A DNA stretch of 64,000 nucleotides. Origin: Pseudomonadota bacterium (GTDB lineage: Bacteria; Myxococcota_A; Polyangia; GCA-2747355). Numbering within the stretch: position 1 is the first letter of the stretch; each line of letters opens with the position of its first letter. A program made the translations under genes and the position numbers. Below are positions 36,950-46,178 of this stretch, one piece after another. The stretch spans positions 682,001 through 746,000 of the forward strand of contig JADJTL010000003.1 in the NCBI GenBank assembly GCA_016711215.1. The letters run 5' to 3'. The notes under the pieces are model-generated. The model was not told the DNA's origin, searched no databases, and saw nothing but the letters and a program-made list of their open reading frames with translations.

Positions 36950-37861
36950 TCAAGGGCCACCCGGCCGCGCACCCGCGACAATCGACGACAGGGGCAAAAC
37001 GCGCACCCCGCCGAGGTCGCGCCGAGCCCAAGCCGCCAGAGCCCGGATGGTCGAGGTCTTGGGGTGGCCAATCGCCACCGCCCAACCTCGGCGCCGCGCC
37101 AAGGCGAGCGCCGCTCCCAGTCGTTCGGGGACTGTAACAAGGTCACGCGCGTCGTCCAAGAACACGTCGCGCTCGAGGCAGGTGGCGCCGATCCGGCGGG
37201 CGACGCGGCAGAGCACGGTCGCGCTGGTGGTCCGCGAGTCGAGGAAGGGCAGGCGACGGCGCTTGAGCTCCCGCAGCAAGCGGGCGGCGGCGTCGGGGTC
37301 GGCGCTGAAGGCAGAACCCATATGGCTGTTGACCCCCACGGCCCCGGAAACCCGCGACAAGGCCTCGGCCAGCACCGGCGCCACGCGGCCGCCGCGACCC
37401 AGCACGACGGGCTCGTCGCTGATCGCCGTCGAGCGCTGCGGCTCGAGGGGCAGGTGCAGCCAGGGCTCGCGCCCCGCCGCGCGCAGCAGGGCCACGCTGG
37501 CCGCCGTCTGCCGCGCGTGGGGCAGGAGGGCGAAGGTCAGCGGCAGCGGCAAGGCGAGCAGCTCGCGCAGCGGCCCGAGCGCGCGACCGAGATCGTCGAT
37601 GACAATCGCCAGGCAGGGGCGCGCGCGGTCGCAGCGCGGCAGCGGCGCCGTTGCGGGCGGCGCGGCGGGGGCGGCGACCCGCCACGGGGCGCGATCGCAG
37701 GCCAAGCCGCCCCAATGGGCCGGCCCCAGCCAGTGCGCCAGCCCCAGCCAGTGCGCCAGCCCCAGCCAGAGCGCCAGCCCCAGCAGCGGCACGAGCGCTG
37801 CCCGTCCGACGGGCACCAGCAGCCGGCCGAGCCCGCACCGGCGCCTCAAGGCCGCAGCCAC
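36950..37861 (-). CDS. Divergent polysaccharide deacetylase family protein (YibQ-like)
   Basis: The 303-residue protein starts with a membrane anchor containing a repeated WLGLAHWLGLAHWLG motif, encoded by an 18-bp tandem repeat at about 37720-37775. The catalytic-like domain has LAIVIDDLGRALGPLRELL, LTFALLPHARQTAASVALLR, EPWLHLPLEP, VGVNSHMGSAFSAD and GWAVAIGHPKTSTIRAL. These are the hallmark motifs of the divergent polysaccharide deacetylase family, thought to act on the cell envelope. The start overlaps the end of envC by 16 bases. Its place after ftsE-ftsX-envC suggests a role in cell separation. Confidence 0.88.
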   Translation of the reverse strand: MAAALRRRCGLGRLLVPVGRAALVPLLGLALWLGLAHWLGLAHWLGPAHWGGLACDRAPWRVAAPAAPPATAPLPRCDRARPCLAIVIDDLGRALGPLRELLALPLPLTFALLPHARQTAASVALLRAAGREPWLHLPLEPQRSTAISDEPVVLGRGGRVAPVLAEALSRVSGAVGVNSHMGSAFSADPDAAARLLRELKRRRLPFLDSRTTSATVLCRVARRIGATCLERDVFLDDARDLVTVPERLGAALALARRRGWAVAIGHPKTSTIRALAAWARRDLGGVRVLPLSSIVAGARPGGP

Positions 37862-38961
37862 TGCCGAGCGTCCAAGAGCAGCTCGCGATGGCGCAGCTCG
37901 AAATAGGCGGCGGGGTCACCGCTGAGCGGGTCGAGACCCGCTCGCCCGACGGCCGCACCGCGAAAGACGCGCTGCCCGGCTTCGACGGCGAGCTGGGTCA
38001 GATAGCCGTAGAGCGTGTAGTACCCCTCGCCGTGGTCGACCAGCACGAGCTGACCATAGCCCGGCAAGGTCTGCGCGACGCGCACGACCCCGCCGTGGAC
38101 CACGCGCACAGGCGCGCCGCGCGCCGGCGCGAAGACCAGCGCACCGCGCCCCACCGTCGGGCCCACCGCGGCTGACGCGGCACCAGCGGCGGTGGCGGTG
38201 CCGGCAGCGCCGGCAGCCAGGGGCGCCTCGACCGGGACCGGGAGATGCCCGCGACGCGCGGCGAAGCCCCCCGCGCGCTCGAGCCGCGAATCGAGCTGGG
38301 CGACCTTCCGCAGCAGCGCGCGCTGGGCCAGCGAGAGCTCGCTGCGCAGCGCCTGCCGCGCCTGCCGCGTGCGGCGGATGCGCGTCAGCGAGCTGCGATG
38401 GGCCTGGCGCAGCCGCTCCGCCTCCTCCTGACCCTGGCGCAGCGCCGCGCTCAGCGCGCGCTGCTTGCGCTGTTGCTCGGCCAGCGCCTGCTGCTGCCGC
38501 GCGAGCTGACGCCGCTCGCGCGCATAGAGTGCCAGCTCGCGCGCGTCGCGCTCGAGCAGGTAGTGGACCGCGGCCGACTTGAGCAGGAACGCGCCAGGGC
38601 GCTGATCCTCGAGCAGCAAGCGGAGCTGGCCTCCCGCGCTGAGCTCATAGAGCGCGCGCAGGCGCTGGGCGAGCTGGAGGCGGCGCTCGGCGCTGCGCTG
38701 CGTGAGCGCCATGAGGCGCCGGCGCGTTTCTCCGAGCTCGACGTCGATGAGCTGACGCCGCGCGTCGAGCTGCTCGAGCGTGGCTTGCTGCTGCACGGCC
38801 TGCTCCGTGAGGCCCTCCAACGCCGCCAGCGTCGTCGTCTCGCGGCGCAACAGCCCCGTCAGGCCCGCGCCACCCTGGGCGCTCGGCGGGGGTCCGACCG
38901 ACAGCAACGCGAGGACGACGAGAGCGAGGCTGCGCCGCCCTCGGCCGCGGTGCCCCCTCAT
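37846..38961 (-). CDS. envC: EnvC-type murein hydrolase activator
   Basis: The 371-residue protein has a signal peptide, then about 200 residues of coiled coil (from LRRETTTLAALEGLTEQAVQ to the RRTRQARQALRSELSLAQRA stretch). A C-terminal LytM (M23) domain follows: VRVVHGGVVRVAQTLPGYGQ, VDHGEGYYTLYGYL and YFELRH. The catalytic His of active M23 enzymes is replaced (YGYL rather than YAHL), as in Escherichia coli EnvC, so it should activate amidases rather than cut peptidoglycan itself. Its position directly after ftsX matches the known FtsEX-EnvC partnership. Confidence 0.88.
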   Translation of the reverse strand: MRGHRGRGRRSLALVVLALLSVGPPPSAQGGAGLTGLLRRETTTLAALEGLTEQAVQQQATLEQLDARRQLIDVELGETRRRLMALTQRSAERRLQLAQRLRALYELSAGGQLRLLLEDQRPGAFLLKSAAVHYLLERDARELALYARERRQLARQQQALAEQQRKQRALSAALRQGQEEAERLRQAHRSSLTRIRRTRQARQALRSELSLAQRALLRKVAQLDSRLERAGGFAARRGHLPVPVEAPLAAGAAGTATAAGAASAAVGPTVGRGALVFAPARGAPVRVVHGGVVRVAQTLPGYGQLVLVDHGEGYYTLYGYLTQLAVEAGQRVFRGAAVGRAGLDPLSGDPAAYFELRHRELLLDARQWLRP

Positions 38962-38964
38962 CGC

Positions 38965-39852
38965 TCAGACCTCAGCGCTGCGGCCAAGCGCGACGCCGCT
39001 GCCGATCAGCCCGACGCCGACGGCAGCGAGCAGGCCAGCCGCGATCGTCAGCGGTTCAAAAAAGCTCAGCTCGGCGCCACCGGGCAGCGACCCGAGCAGG
39101 GCCGTGAGCCGCGGTGCACCCCAACGGAAGGCGCCATAGAGCGCGGCCAGCGCCAAGACGCCGCCCGTCAGGCCCTGCAGCGCGCCCTCGACCAGCAGCG
39201 GCCCACGAATGAAACCGCGCGTCGCGCCGAGCAGCATCTGGATCTCGATCTCCTCGCGGCGGCTATAGACGCCGAGACGAATCGTGCTCGCCGCCAGATA
39301 AACGCAGGCGAGGCCGACCAGCAGCGCGACCAGCAGCGCCAGGCCGCGCAGGAGCTGCGCGAGCTGCCCGAGCCGCGCGGCCCAATGCCCCAGGTGCTCG
39401 ACACGCTCGACCGCCGGTGAGGCCTCGAGCAGCGCCAACAAGGGCAAGAGCGCGGGCCCCAGGCCTTCGCGGAGCCGCAGCTCGAGCGAGCTCGGAAAGA
39501 AGTCCGTCTCGACGCCCGCCAAGAGGTTACTGCGCGGCCCGAGCACCTGCCGCAGCCGCTGGTAGGCCAGCGCGGGCGTGATGCGTTGCACCAGCTTCAC
39601 GTCCGGCCGACTCGCCAGCAGGGCCACCAGCGCGTCGACCGCAGGCGCGGCGGCGGCGGGCCTGAGGAAGGCGATCAGCTGGGTGCCACGGCCCCAGCGC
39701 CGCGTCAGACGATCGACGTTATGCGAGCCGAGGACGGCGAGGCCGATCAGCAGCATCGTCACGGCCATCGCGGCGATCGCCGCGAGCTGGACCAGCGCAC
39801 TGCGCCGCATCGCACGCAGCGCCTGCCCCGCGTAGTAGGGCCAGCGGGTCAT
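38965..39852 (-). CDS. ftsX: Cell division protein FtsX
   Basis: From the ATG at 39852 the product has 295 residues. One N-terminal helix (LVQLAAIAAMAVTMLLIGLAVL) precedes an extracellular domain of about 120 residues, and then come three helices, the FtsX topology. The loop RLGVYSRREEIEIQMLLGAT and the following FIRGPLLVEGALQGLTGG are characteristic of FtsX. With FtsE it forms the ABC-type complex that controls EnvC and septal amidases. The ATG overlaps the ftsE stop by 4 bases, so translation is coupled; the longer frame upstream is the shadow of ftsE. Confidence 0.92.
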   Translation of the reverse strand: MTRWPYYAGQALRAMRRSALVQLAAIAAMAVTMLLIGLAVLGSHNVDRLTRRWGRGTQLIAFLRPAAAAPAVDALVALLASRPDVKLVQRITPALAYQRLRQVLGPRSNLLAGVETDFFPSSLELRLREGLGPALLPLLALLEASPAVERVEHLGHWAARLGQLAQLLRGLALLVALLVGLACVYLAASTIRLGVYSRREEIEIQMLLGATRGFIRGPLLVEGALQGLTGGVLALAALYGAFRWGAPRLTALLGSLPGGAELSFFEPLTIAAGLLAAVGVGLIGSGVALGRSAEV

Positions 39853-40652
39853 GCCGAGGGTACCGCCTCGAACCAGGGCGCGACCGGCCCCAGCCCGCTG
39901 CCCTCGGCGCTCGCCGGCGGCGGCGTCTCCGCCCCCTCCTCGCCGCCCGGCGCGTCTTCCACCGGGTAGCGCAGCTCGATCACACGCCCGGCCTCGAGGC
40001 GCAAGAGCTGGGCATCGCCGGCGCGATCGATCAACAGCGGATCGTGCGTCGCGACGATCACCGTCGTGCCCGCCCGCGCCGCCTCCTGCAGCAGCGAGAG
40101 CACCACCAGCGTCCAAACCGGGTCGAGGTTACCGGTCGGCTCATCGGCGAGGATAATCGTCGGCTGCGCGATCAGCGCGCGCGCGATCGCCACCCGCTGC
40201 TGCTCACCGCCGGAGAGGGCCCCGGCAGCCGTGTCGGCCGCTCGCTCGAGGCCGACGGCGGCCAGCACCGCCTGGCTGCGCTCGCGCACGACCCTGCGCG
40301 ACAGCCCCTGGATCTCCAACGGAAGGGCCACATTTCGCGCCACGCTGCACTCGCGCAGCAGCCGAAAATCCTGGAAGACCACGCCAACGTTGCGCCGCAG
40401 GAAGGGGATCGAGCTGGCACGCAGCCGCGCGATATTGCGACCGGCGATCACCACCTGCCCGGCGTCCGGCTGTTCCGCGGCGAAGATCGTGCGGAGGAGC
40501 GTCGTCTTACCCGCGCCGCTGGCGCCCGTGAGCAGCATCAGCGTGCCGCGCGCGACCTGCAGCGAGACATCGTCGAGCGCCGCGACCACGCCGTAGCGCT
40601 TGCTCACGCCAAAGAGCTGAATCACCGGCACCGCCGACAGCTCATCGCTCAT
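39849..40652 (-). CDS. ftsE: Cell division ATP-binding protein FtsE
   Basis: The ATG at 40652 gives 267 residues. Walker A is GASGAGKTTLLR, the Q-loop VFQDFRLL, the signature LSGGEQQRVAIAR, Walker B IILADEPTGNLD and the switch His is in VATHDP. FtsE proteins typically have the RRNVGVVFQDFRLL sequence seen here. A C-terminal tail of about 40 residues (Pro/Glu/Gly-rich) is longer than usual. It is the first gene of the ftsE-ftsX-envC-deacetylase operon. A tandem repeat of 18 bp lies just upstream. Confidence 0.93.
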   Translation of the reverse strand: MSDELSAVPVIQLFGVSKRYGVVAALDDVSLQVARGTLMLLTGASGAGKTTLLRTIFAAEQPDAGQVVIAGRNIARLRASSIPFLRRNVGVVFQDFRLLRECSVARNVALPLEIQGLSRRVVRERSQAVLAAVGLERAADTAAGALSGGEQQRVAIARALIAQPTIILADEPTGNLDPVWTLVVLSLLQEAARAGTTVIVATHDPLLIDRAGDAQLLRLEAGRVIELRYPVEDAPGGEEGAETPPPASAEGSGLGPVAPWFEAVPSA

Positions 40653-40694
40653 GGGCACCGTCCCCCGAAGGCCAACCGCCGCGCGTCGCGCCCC

Positions 40695-40748
40695 GACCCG
40701 ACGCCAGCGATCGACCTGACGCCAGCGATCGACCTGACGCTAGCGATC
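40695..40748 (+). repeat. Three 18-bp tandem repeats upstream of ftsE
   Basis: Units GACC(C/T)GACGC(C/T)AGCGATC begin at 40695, 40713 and 40731 without gaps. They start 43 bases upstream of the ftsE start codon and so lie in its promoter or leader. Confidence 0.8.
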
Positions 40749-41168
40749 GCCCCGACCCCTGAGCGGCGGGTTTCCAGCGACCAGTCTTTGGCGTCGTATC
40801 TCATGGGAGCCGGGTGCCCAGAGCCTACACCGCCCGCGCGATGCTGGCCGCGAGCGCTGCGCTGGCTCCGCAGCCAGGGCGCATATCTGGCCGTTATCAC
40901 GCCTGATCTGACGGGGCAAGAAAGCGCCCGCCGGGGTGGCCGGCAGGCCGGACCGGCCGCCTCTCGCGGCGATGCCCGCTCGTCGATAGAATGCTTAGCA
41001 ATTTCAAACATGTATCGATGTATGTCCAAGGCTCACCACGGCGATAGGAGGACTCCGCTGGTGGTCCGCCACGTGCATAGGCGCGCTCCGCCCGGAATCC
41101 AGCCGCGGCGGCAGTCGCAAAGCCTAAGCCCAGGCATATGCTCGGGGTTCATCGCTCAGCCCACAAGC

Positions 41169-41177
41169 TTATCCACA
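41169..41177 (+). promoter_or_regulatory. DnaA-box-like site TTATCCACA
   Basis: An exact match to the strong DnaA box lies 71 bases upstream of the nrdJ -35. DnaA regulates nrd promoters in Escherichia coli, so control of nrdJ by DnaA is plausible. A lone box does not indicate an origin. Confidence 0.5.
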
Positions 41178-41183
41178 CCCACG

Positions 41184-41231
41184 ACACAAGGACTTGGGGA
41201 TCAGGCAGGCCTCGGGCACAACATCTTGTGC
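41184..41231 (+). promoter_or_regulatory. Paired NrdR-box-like operators upstream of nrdJ
   Basis: GCACAACATCTTGTGC at 41216-41231 is a perfect palindrome with the ACAA-N4-TTGT core of NrdR boxes. A weaker partner, ACACAAGGACTTGGGG, lies at 41184-41199. Their starts are 32 bases apart, the three-helical-turn spacing typical of NrdR box pairs. The proximal box ends 8 bases before the -35. Confidence 0.65.
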
Positions 41232-41239
41232 AAAAAAGT

Positions 41240-41268
41240 TTGACGCGCCGCGCCTCGGTGCCTAATTT
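41240..41268 (+). promoter_or_regulatory. nrdJ promoter (sigma70-type)
   Basis: TTGACG (41240-41245) and TAATTT (41263-41268) are separated by exactly 17 bases. Transcription would start near 41275, giving a leader of about 265 nt before the ATG at 41540. Confidence 0.6.
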
Positions 41269-41539
41269 CTCCGTGCACAGGAGATCCCAGGTCGGCATTG
41301 GTCGGCGCCTGGCGGCGGCCCAAGCGAGCGCGTAGTTTTAAGCTCGCCAGGGCTTAGCGTCATGCCTAGCGCTGGATCGTCGTGGCCTTGCGCCGAGCGC
41401 AGCGGCGCGGGGCCGCGCGGGGGGAGATCCGTGATTGGGCGGCGGCCCGGGTCGCGTGCGCGTGTCGCGTGCACGGCCGTGTCCTTCGGACCGCGCGAAC
41501 ATCCCGGCCCCATGAGGGGGTTGGCTTTCGGGAGGCACC

Positions 41540-44371
41540 ATGCTGGAAAAGAGGGTCGAGATCACCACCCTGAAGTCCGAGCCGCCAACGACACTTCAGC
41601 CGCGCCAGACCGGCCTGCGGCTCGAGCGCCATTTCACGGACGGCCAGGTGCATCCCTTCGACACCCTCGAGTGGGAGTCGCGCGACGCGGTGATCAGCGC
41701 CGGATCGGGCGAGGTGGTCTTCGAACAACGCGGCGTCGAAGCGCCTAAGAGCTGGTCGCAGATGGCCACCAACGTGGTGGTGCAGAAGTATTTCCGCGGC
41801 GCCGTCGGCACGCCCCAGCGCGAGACCAGCGTGCGGCAGTTGATCGGCCGCGTGGTCGACACCATCGCCCGCTGGGGACGCGAGCAGCGCTACTTCGCCA
41901 ACGAAGAAACGGCGCGGATCTTCTCCGACGAGCTGGCCCACCTGCTGGTGACGCAGCGGGCCGCCTTCAACAGCCCCGTCTGGTTCAATGTCGGCGTCGA
42001 GGCACATCCGCAGTGCTCCGCCTGCTTCATCAACTCGGTCGACGACACGATGGAGTCGATCATGACGCTGGTGAAGACGGAGGGCATGCTCTTCAAGTAC
42101 GGCTCCGGCACCGGCACGAACTTCTCGGCGCTGCGCAGCTCTAACGAGCTGCTGGGCGGCGGGGGACAGGCCTCGGGCCCCGTGTCGTTCATGCGCGGCT
42201 ACGACGCCTTCGCCGGCGTGATCAAATCGGGCGGCAAGACGCGCCGCGCCGCCAAGATGGTGATCCTCAACGTCGACCATCCAGACATCATGGAGTTCAT
42301 CGAGTCCAAGGCGCACGAGGAGCGCAAGGCCTGGTCCTTGATCGACTCCGGCTACGACGGGTCGTTCAATGGCGAGGCCTACAATTCGGTGTTCTTCCAG
42401 AACGCCAACCATAGCGTCCGCGTCACCGATGCCTTCATGCAGGCCGTGGCCAATGACGAGGCGTGGGAGCTGCGCGCCGTCACCAGCGGCAAGGTCGTAC
42501 GCACCCTGCCCGCCCGCGAGGTGATGCGCGCGCTGGTCGGCGCGGCGCACCAATGCGGCGATCCGGGCATGCAGTTCCACTCGACGATCAACGATTGGCA
42601 TACCTGCCCCAACACGGCGCCGATCAACGCGTCGAATCCGTGCTCGGAGTACATGTTTCTCGACGACTCGGCCTGCAACCTGGCGAGCCTCAACCTGCGC
42701 AAGTTCCAGCAGGCCGACGGCTCCCTCGACGTCGAGGCCTTTCGCCATGCCGTGCGCATCGTGATCCTGGCGCAGGAGATCCTCGTCGATAACAGCCAGT
42801 ATCCGACGCCGCGGATCACGGAGAACAGCCACAAGTTCCGCCCGCTCGGCCTCGGCTACGCCAACCTCGGCGCGCTGCTGATGAGCCGCGGGCTGCCCTA
42901 TGACAGCGAGGCCGGACGCGCCGTCGCCGCGGCGATCACCGCGCTGATGCACGGTGAGGCCAACCGCGTCAGCGCCCTGATTGCCGCCGACCGCGGCCCC
43001 TTCGAGGGCGCCGCGATCAATCGGCAGCCGATGCTGCGCGTGATGCAGAAGCACCGCGCCCAGCTCGACCGCATCGACGCCGCCTACGTGCCCTATGAGC
43101 TGATGGAGACGACGCGCCGCGCCTGGGACGAGGTGATCGAGCTGGGCGGCAAGCACGGCTTCCGCAACGCTCAGGTCACGGTGCTGGCGCCCACCGGCAC
43201 GATCGCCTTCATGATGGATTGCGACACCACGGGAGTCGAACCGGACATCGCGCTCGTCAAGTACAAGAAGCTCGTCGGCGGGGGCATGCTGAAGATCGTC
43301 AACAACACCGTGCCCGAGGCGCTGCGGCGGCTCGGTTATGCCGAGCACGAGACGCGCCAGATCATCGACTTCATCGATGCGCACGACGGCATCGAAGGCG
43401 CCCCGTCGATCAAGGAGGAGCACCTTCCGGTCTTCGACTGCGCCTTCCCCGCGCCGAAGGGCAAGCGGACGATCAACTACCTGGGCCATGTGCGGATGAT
43501 GGCGGCCGTGCAGCCCTTCCTCTCGGGGGCGATCAGCAAGACGGTCAATATGCCGCACGACTGCACGCCGGCCGACATCGAGGACGCCTATCTGCAGGCC
43601 TGGCGGCTCGGTCTCAAGGCGCTGGCGGTCTACCGCGACGGCTGCAAGCGTACGCAGCCCTTGAGCACCAAGCGCGACGAGCAGCCGGCGGCCGAGACCG
43701 CCACGGTCAGCGGCAAGCTCGATCCGCGCACGGAGGCCAAGGGGCCACCGCAGGCCGTGCGGCACCGGCTACCGGCCGAGCGGCGCAGCCTGACGCATAA
43801 GTTCAGCATCGGCGGCCACGAAGGCTACCTGACCGTCGGGATGTATGAGGACGGACGGCCGGGCGAGATCTTCATCCGCATGGCCAAGGAGGGCAGCACG
43901 ATCAGCGGGCTGGTCGACAGCTTCGCCACGGCGATCTCGCTGGCGCTGCAGCACGGCGTGCCGATCAAGCTCCTGGTCGACAAGTTCGCCCACACGCGCT
44001 TCGAGCCCTCGGGTTGGTCGGACAACAAGAAGATCAGCTACGCGAAGTCGATCATGGACTACATCTTCCGCTGGCTCGATCTGAAGTTCCCGGAGGGCCA
44101 CTACGCCGATCAGCAGACGCTGCCGGGCATCGACGTCGAGTCGAAGCACGCCCCGCTGATCGAGCAGGTCGCCGGCCGGGCGCTCGATCCGGCGGACGAC
44201 AGCCTCGGCCAGGATCAGGGCGGGCTGCTGCGCATCCCGTCGACGCAGATGTCGATGCTCTACGCGGCGCATAGTGCGCCCCCCTGTTCGGAGTGCGGCA
44301 GCATCGAGATGGTGCCCAACGGCACCTGCTACAAATGCCTCAACTGCGGCTCGACCAGCGGCTGCAGCTAG
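41540..44371 (+). CDS. nrdJ: Vitamin B12-dependent ribonucleoside-diphosphate reductase (class II)
   Basis: The 943-residue protein reduces ribonucleotides using adenosylcobalamin. Diagnostic segments are FNSPVWFNVGVEAHPQCSAC, GSGTGTNFSALRSSNELL, NPCSEYMFLDDSACNLASLN and the following NLRKF. The C-terminal half (RRSLTHKFSIGGHEGYLTV, PGEIFIRMAKEGSTISGL) and the final zinc pairs CSECGS and CYKCLNCGSTSGC are as in long NrdJ proteins. GGGAGG precedes the ATG. The gene is alone, without a radical-generating partner subunit, as expected for class II. Regulation by NrdR and perhaps DnaA is suggested by sites at 41169-41231. Confidence 0.95.
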   Translation: MLEKRVEITTLKSEPPTTLQPRQTGLRLERHFTDGQVHPFDTLEWESRDAVISAGSGEVVFEQRGVEAPKSWSQMATNVVVQKYFRGAVGTPQRETSVRQLIGRVVDTIARWGREQRYFANEETARIFSDELAHLLVTQRAAFNSPVWFNVGVEAHPQCSACFINSVDDTMESIMTLVKTEGMLFKYGSGTGTNFSALRSSNELLGGGGQASGPVSFMRGYDAFAGVIKSGGKTRRAAKMVILNVDHPDIMEFIESKAHEERKAWSLIDSGYDGSFNGEAYNSVFFQNANHSVRVTDAFMQAVANDEAWELRAVTSGKVVRTLPAREVMRALVGAAHQCGDPGMQFHSTINDWHTCPNTAPINASNPCSEYMFLDDSACNLASLNLRKFQQADGSLDVEAFRHAVRIVILAQEILVDNSQYPTPRITENSHKFRPLGLGYANLGALLMSRGLPYDSEAGRAVAAAITALMHGEANRVSALIAADRGPFEGAAINRQPMLRVMQKHRAQLDRIDAAYVPYELMETTRRAWDEVIELGGKHGFRNAQVTVLAPTGTIAFMMDCDTTGVEPDIALVKYKKLVGGGMLKIVNNTVPEALRRLGYAEHETRQIIDFIDAHDGIEGAPSIKEEHLPVFDCAFPAPKGKRTINYLGHVRMMAAVQPFLSGAISKTVNMPHDCTPADIEDAYLQAWRLGLKALAVYRDGCKRTQPLSTKRDEQPAAETATVSGKLDPRTEAKGPPQAVRHRLPAERRSLTHKFSIGGHEGYLTVGMYEDGRPGEIFIRMAKEGSTISGLVDSFATAISLALQHGVPIKLLVDKFAHTRFEPSGWSDNKKISYAKSIMDYIFRWLDLKFPEGHYADQQTLPGIDVESKHAPLIEQVAGRALDPADDSLGQDQGGLLRIPSTQMSMLYAAHSAPPCSECGSIEMVPNGTCYKCLNCGSTSGCS

Positions 44372-44465
44372 GCGCGCCCTCGGGCGCGGCCGTGTCGCGG
44401 CGCGCGCGCACCCATCCGCAGGCTTTGACCGACCCGCAGGCTCGTGCTGCAATGGCCGACGCCGC

Positions 44466-45641
44466 ATGCTGCTGCTCCACCTCAGCGACCTTCACCTCTC
44501 CCGCTACGGCGAACGTGGCGACTGGAGCCAGCCCGACGAAGAGGAGGGCTGGGAGCTCGTCCATCAATGGCAGCGCTGGCGCATCGAGGGTCGCCGCGAT
44601 CGCAAGGGCCGGCCCGATAAGCTGCGCCTGCTCGACCCCGAGGGGGTCGTGCACCAGGGGCGCGGCTGGCCGGCGCGCAAAGACGAGAAGATCATCAGCC
44701 GCCTCCTGGCGCTGGCGATGGAGCGCCACCTGACCTCGGCCGAGGCGCTGGTGACCAATCGGCCGACGCCCGAGGACCTGCAGGCGCTGCTGCGCCTCGA
44801 CCCGACCAACACCAACCTGCGCTTCCTCCAGGTCGTCGACCAGCTCCTGCCGCTCGGGCCCGAGCTGATCGCGGTCACCGGCGACACGACCGACAACGGC
44901 TTCGGCTACCGCCTGCTCGAGCACTACCTGCAGCCCTGGATCGACCGCCAGCGCCTCTTCGTCGTGCCCGGCAACCACGACACCTACGAGATCATGCCGC
45001 GGCGCGGACGGCGGGCGCGCATCCAGGCCAAGGGGGAGCAATACCGCGCCTTCAGCCAGCGCATCGGCAACGCGCCGAACGCGGCGGGGGCCTACGTGCG
45101 GCGCATCGGCGACATCGCGATCGTCGGCCTCAACTCCTGCAATCCCCTGGTCGGCCCGCTCTCGGCCAGCGGCGAGGTCGCGCGTGAGCAGCTCGTCTGG
45201 CTGCATGAGCTCGGGCGTGATCCGGCCTTCCAGCAGGAGCGGCTGCGCCTCTGCCTCGTCCACCACCACCTGCTGCGGATGCCCTTCGAGCTCGGTCGGC
45301 GCGCGCCGATCGAGGTCGGGATGCGGCTGCGCAATGCCCCGGAGGTGATGCAGACCTGCAGCGACGCCGGCATCGACATCATGCTCAACGGCCACCGCCA
45401 CCATGGCTACATGGTCCAGCTCCCCGGCCACCCGATGGTCGTCTCCTCGCCATCGTCGACCCTCGGCTGCAAATCGAGCGACCGGCGTTATGTCTGGCTG
45501 CTCGACCTCGCCGAGCGCCACCCCTACCCGGTGATGCACGTCTTCAGCGACGATCCCACGCTCAACGACGACGACCAGAGCGAGGCGCCCAGCCCCACGG
45601 CGCCGGCGGCCACGCCGGATACGCCCGAGTCGCCGGATTGA
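44466..45641 (+). CDS. Calcineurin-like metallophosphoesterase
   Basis: From the ATG at 44466 the product has 391 residues and starts directly with the first metallophosphoesterase motif, LLHLSDLHLSRYG (DxH). The others follow: AVTGDTTDNG (GDxxDxG), VVPGNHDTYE (GNHD/E), LCLVHHHLLR (H) and MLNGHRHH (GHxH). About 100 residues separate the first two motifs, more than usual. There is no signal peptide, so it is cytoplasmic; the substrate cannot be told. The tail is acidic and Pro/Ala-rich. It ends just before the tRNA promoter. Confidence 0.88.
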   Translation: MLLLHLSDLHLSRYGERGDWSQPDEEEGWELVHQWQRWRIEGRRDRKGRPDKLRLLDPEGVVHQGRGWPARKDEKIISRLLALAMERHLTSAEALVTNRPTPEDLQALLRLDPTNTNLRFLQVVDQLLPLGPELIAVTGDTTDNGFGYRLLEHYLQPWIDRQRLFVVPGNHDTYEIMPRRGRRARIQAKGEQYRAFSQRIGNAPNAAGAYVRRIGDIAIVGLNSCNPLVGPLSASGEVAREQLVWLHELGRDPAFQQERLRLCLVHHHLLRMPFELGRRAPIEVGMRLRNAPEVMQTCSDAGIDIMLNGHRHHGYMVQLPGHPMVVSSPSSTLGCKSSDRRYVWLLDLAERHPYPVMHVFSDDPTLNDDDQSEAPSPTAPAATPDTPESPD

Positions 45642-45652
45642 CTTCCCGCAGA

Positions 45653-45681
45653 TTGACTTCCAGGAACCCCGATGCTATCCA
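45653..45681 (+). promoter_or_regulatory. Promoter of the tRNA-Ala gene
   Basis: TTGACT (45653-45658) and TATCCA (45676-45681) are 17 bases apart and lie 36 bases upstream of the mature tRNA. A second GATTGACTTCC word precedes it at 45637. Confidence 0.5.
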
Positions 45682-45716
45682 GCGCCGGTCCGTTGACGCG
45701 GGCGGTTTGTTTGCAC

Positions 45717-45789
45717 GGGGCTGTAGCTCAGCTGGGAGAGCGCCAGAATCGCACTCTGGAGGCCGTGGGTTCGATCCCCATCAGCTCCA
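45717..45789 (+). tRNA. tRNA-Ala (anticodon CGC)
   Basis: The 73-base sequence folds as a full cloverleaf. The acceptor is GGGGCTG with CAGCTCC (one G-U pair), and the D arm contains AGCTCAGCTGGGAGAGC. The anticodon stem is CCAGA/TCTGG around loop ATCGCAC, giving anticodon CGC. The T arm has GTGGG-TTCGATC-CCCAT. The discriminator is A and the 3' CCA is not encoded. It reads GCG alanine codons and stands at the left edge of the defence-rich region. Confidence 0.95.
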
Positions 45790-46178
45790 CTCAATCGCTA
45801 GCGTTTATCCTCACCGCGGCGCCTTGCCGCAGGTGTCTAGCGAGCTCTCCCCAACCGCCGCCGCCCCCCGCGGGCGTTCGGCCGGCCTCGCTGCCGTCTA
45901 CACCTCACGTCACGGCTCGGCGGACCAGACCCGGCTCGGCGGACCAGACCGGGGATGATGGTTCACGGTCACGGCGGCGAGTCCGTTGCGGCACCGCCGC
46001 AACGGTGGTGGGGGAACGGCCAGGCGGTAGTCTTCGCCTTGATCGGCCGGATCGGAAGGAGCGACGGGGCTTGGGGCGGGCGCCATTTCTTGCACAGGGC
46101 GCAACCTTGCCACCTCAGCGTGGCGAAGCAGGCTGAGAGAGCGCAGCGGCTGGTCCAGGGGGCCGGGCGGGACGGGCG
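45790..46178. other. Gap between tRNA-Ala and the RAYT-like gene, with a 19-bp direct repeat
   Basis: No gene is evident. CGGCTCGGCGGACCAGACC occurs twice in tandem at 45913-45931 and 45932-45950. I found no copy of the tRNA 3' end that could be an attachment-site repeat. Confidence 0.5.

Noticed and set aside
41169..41177. Replication origin near the DnaA box
   Set aside because: Only a single DnaA box was noticed, and there is no dnaA or dnaN gene or AT-rich unwinding stretch nearby.
41275..41539. Cobalamin riboswitch in the nrdJ leader
   Set aside because: A riboswitch would be reasonable for a B12-dependent enzyme, but I could not find the GCCACTG B12 box or the expected peripheral helices.
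41366..43765. 799-residue minus-strand open frame antisense to nrdJ
   Set aside because: It is the shadow of a GC-rich plus-strand gene. Its His/Asp/Leu-rich repetitive translation has no domain and nrdJ is unmistakable on the other strand.
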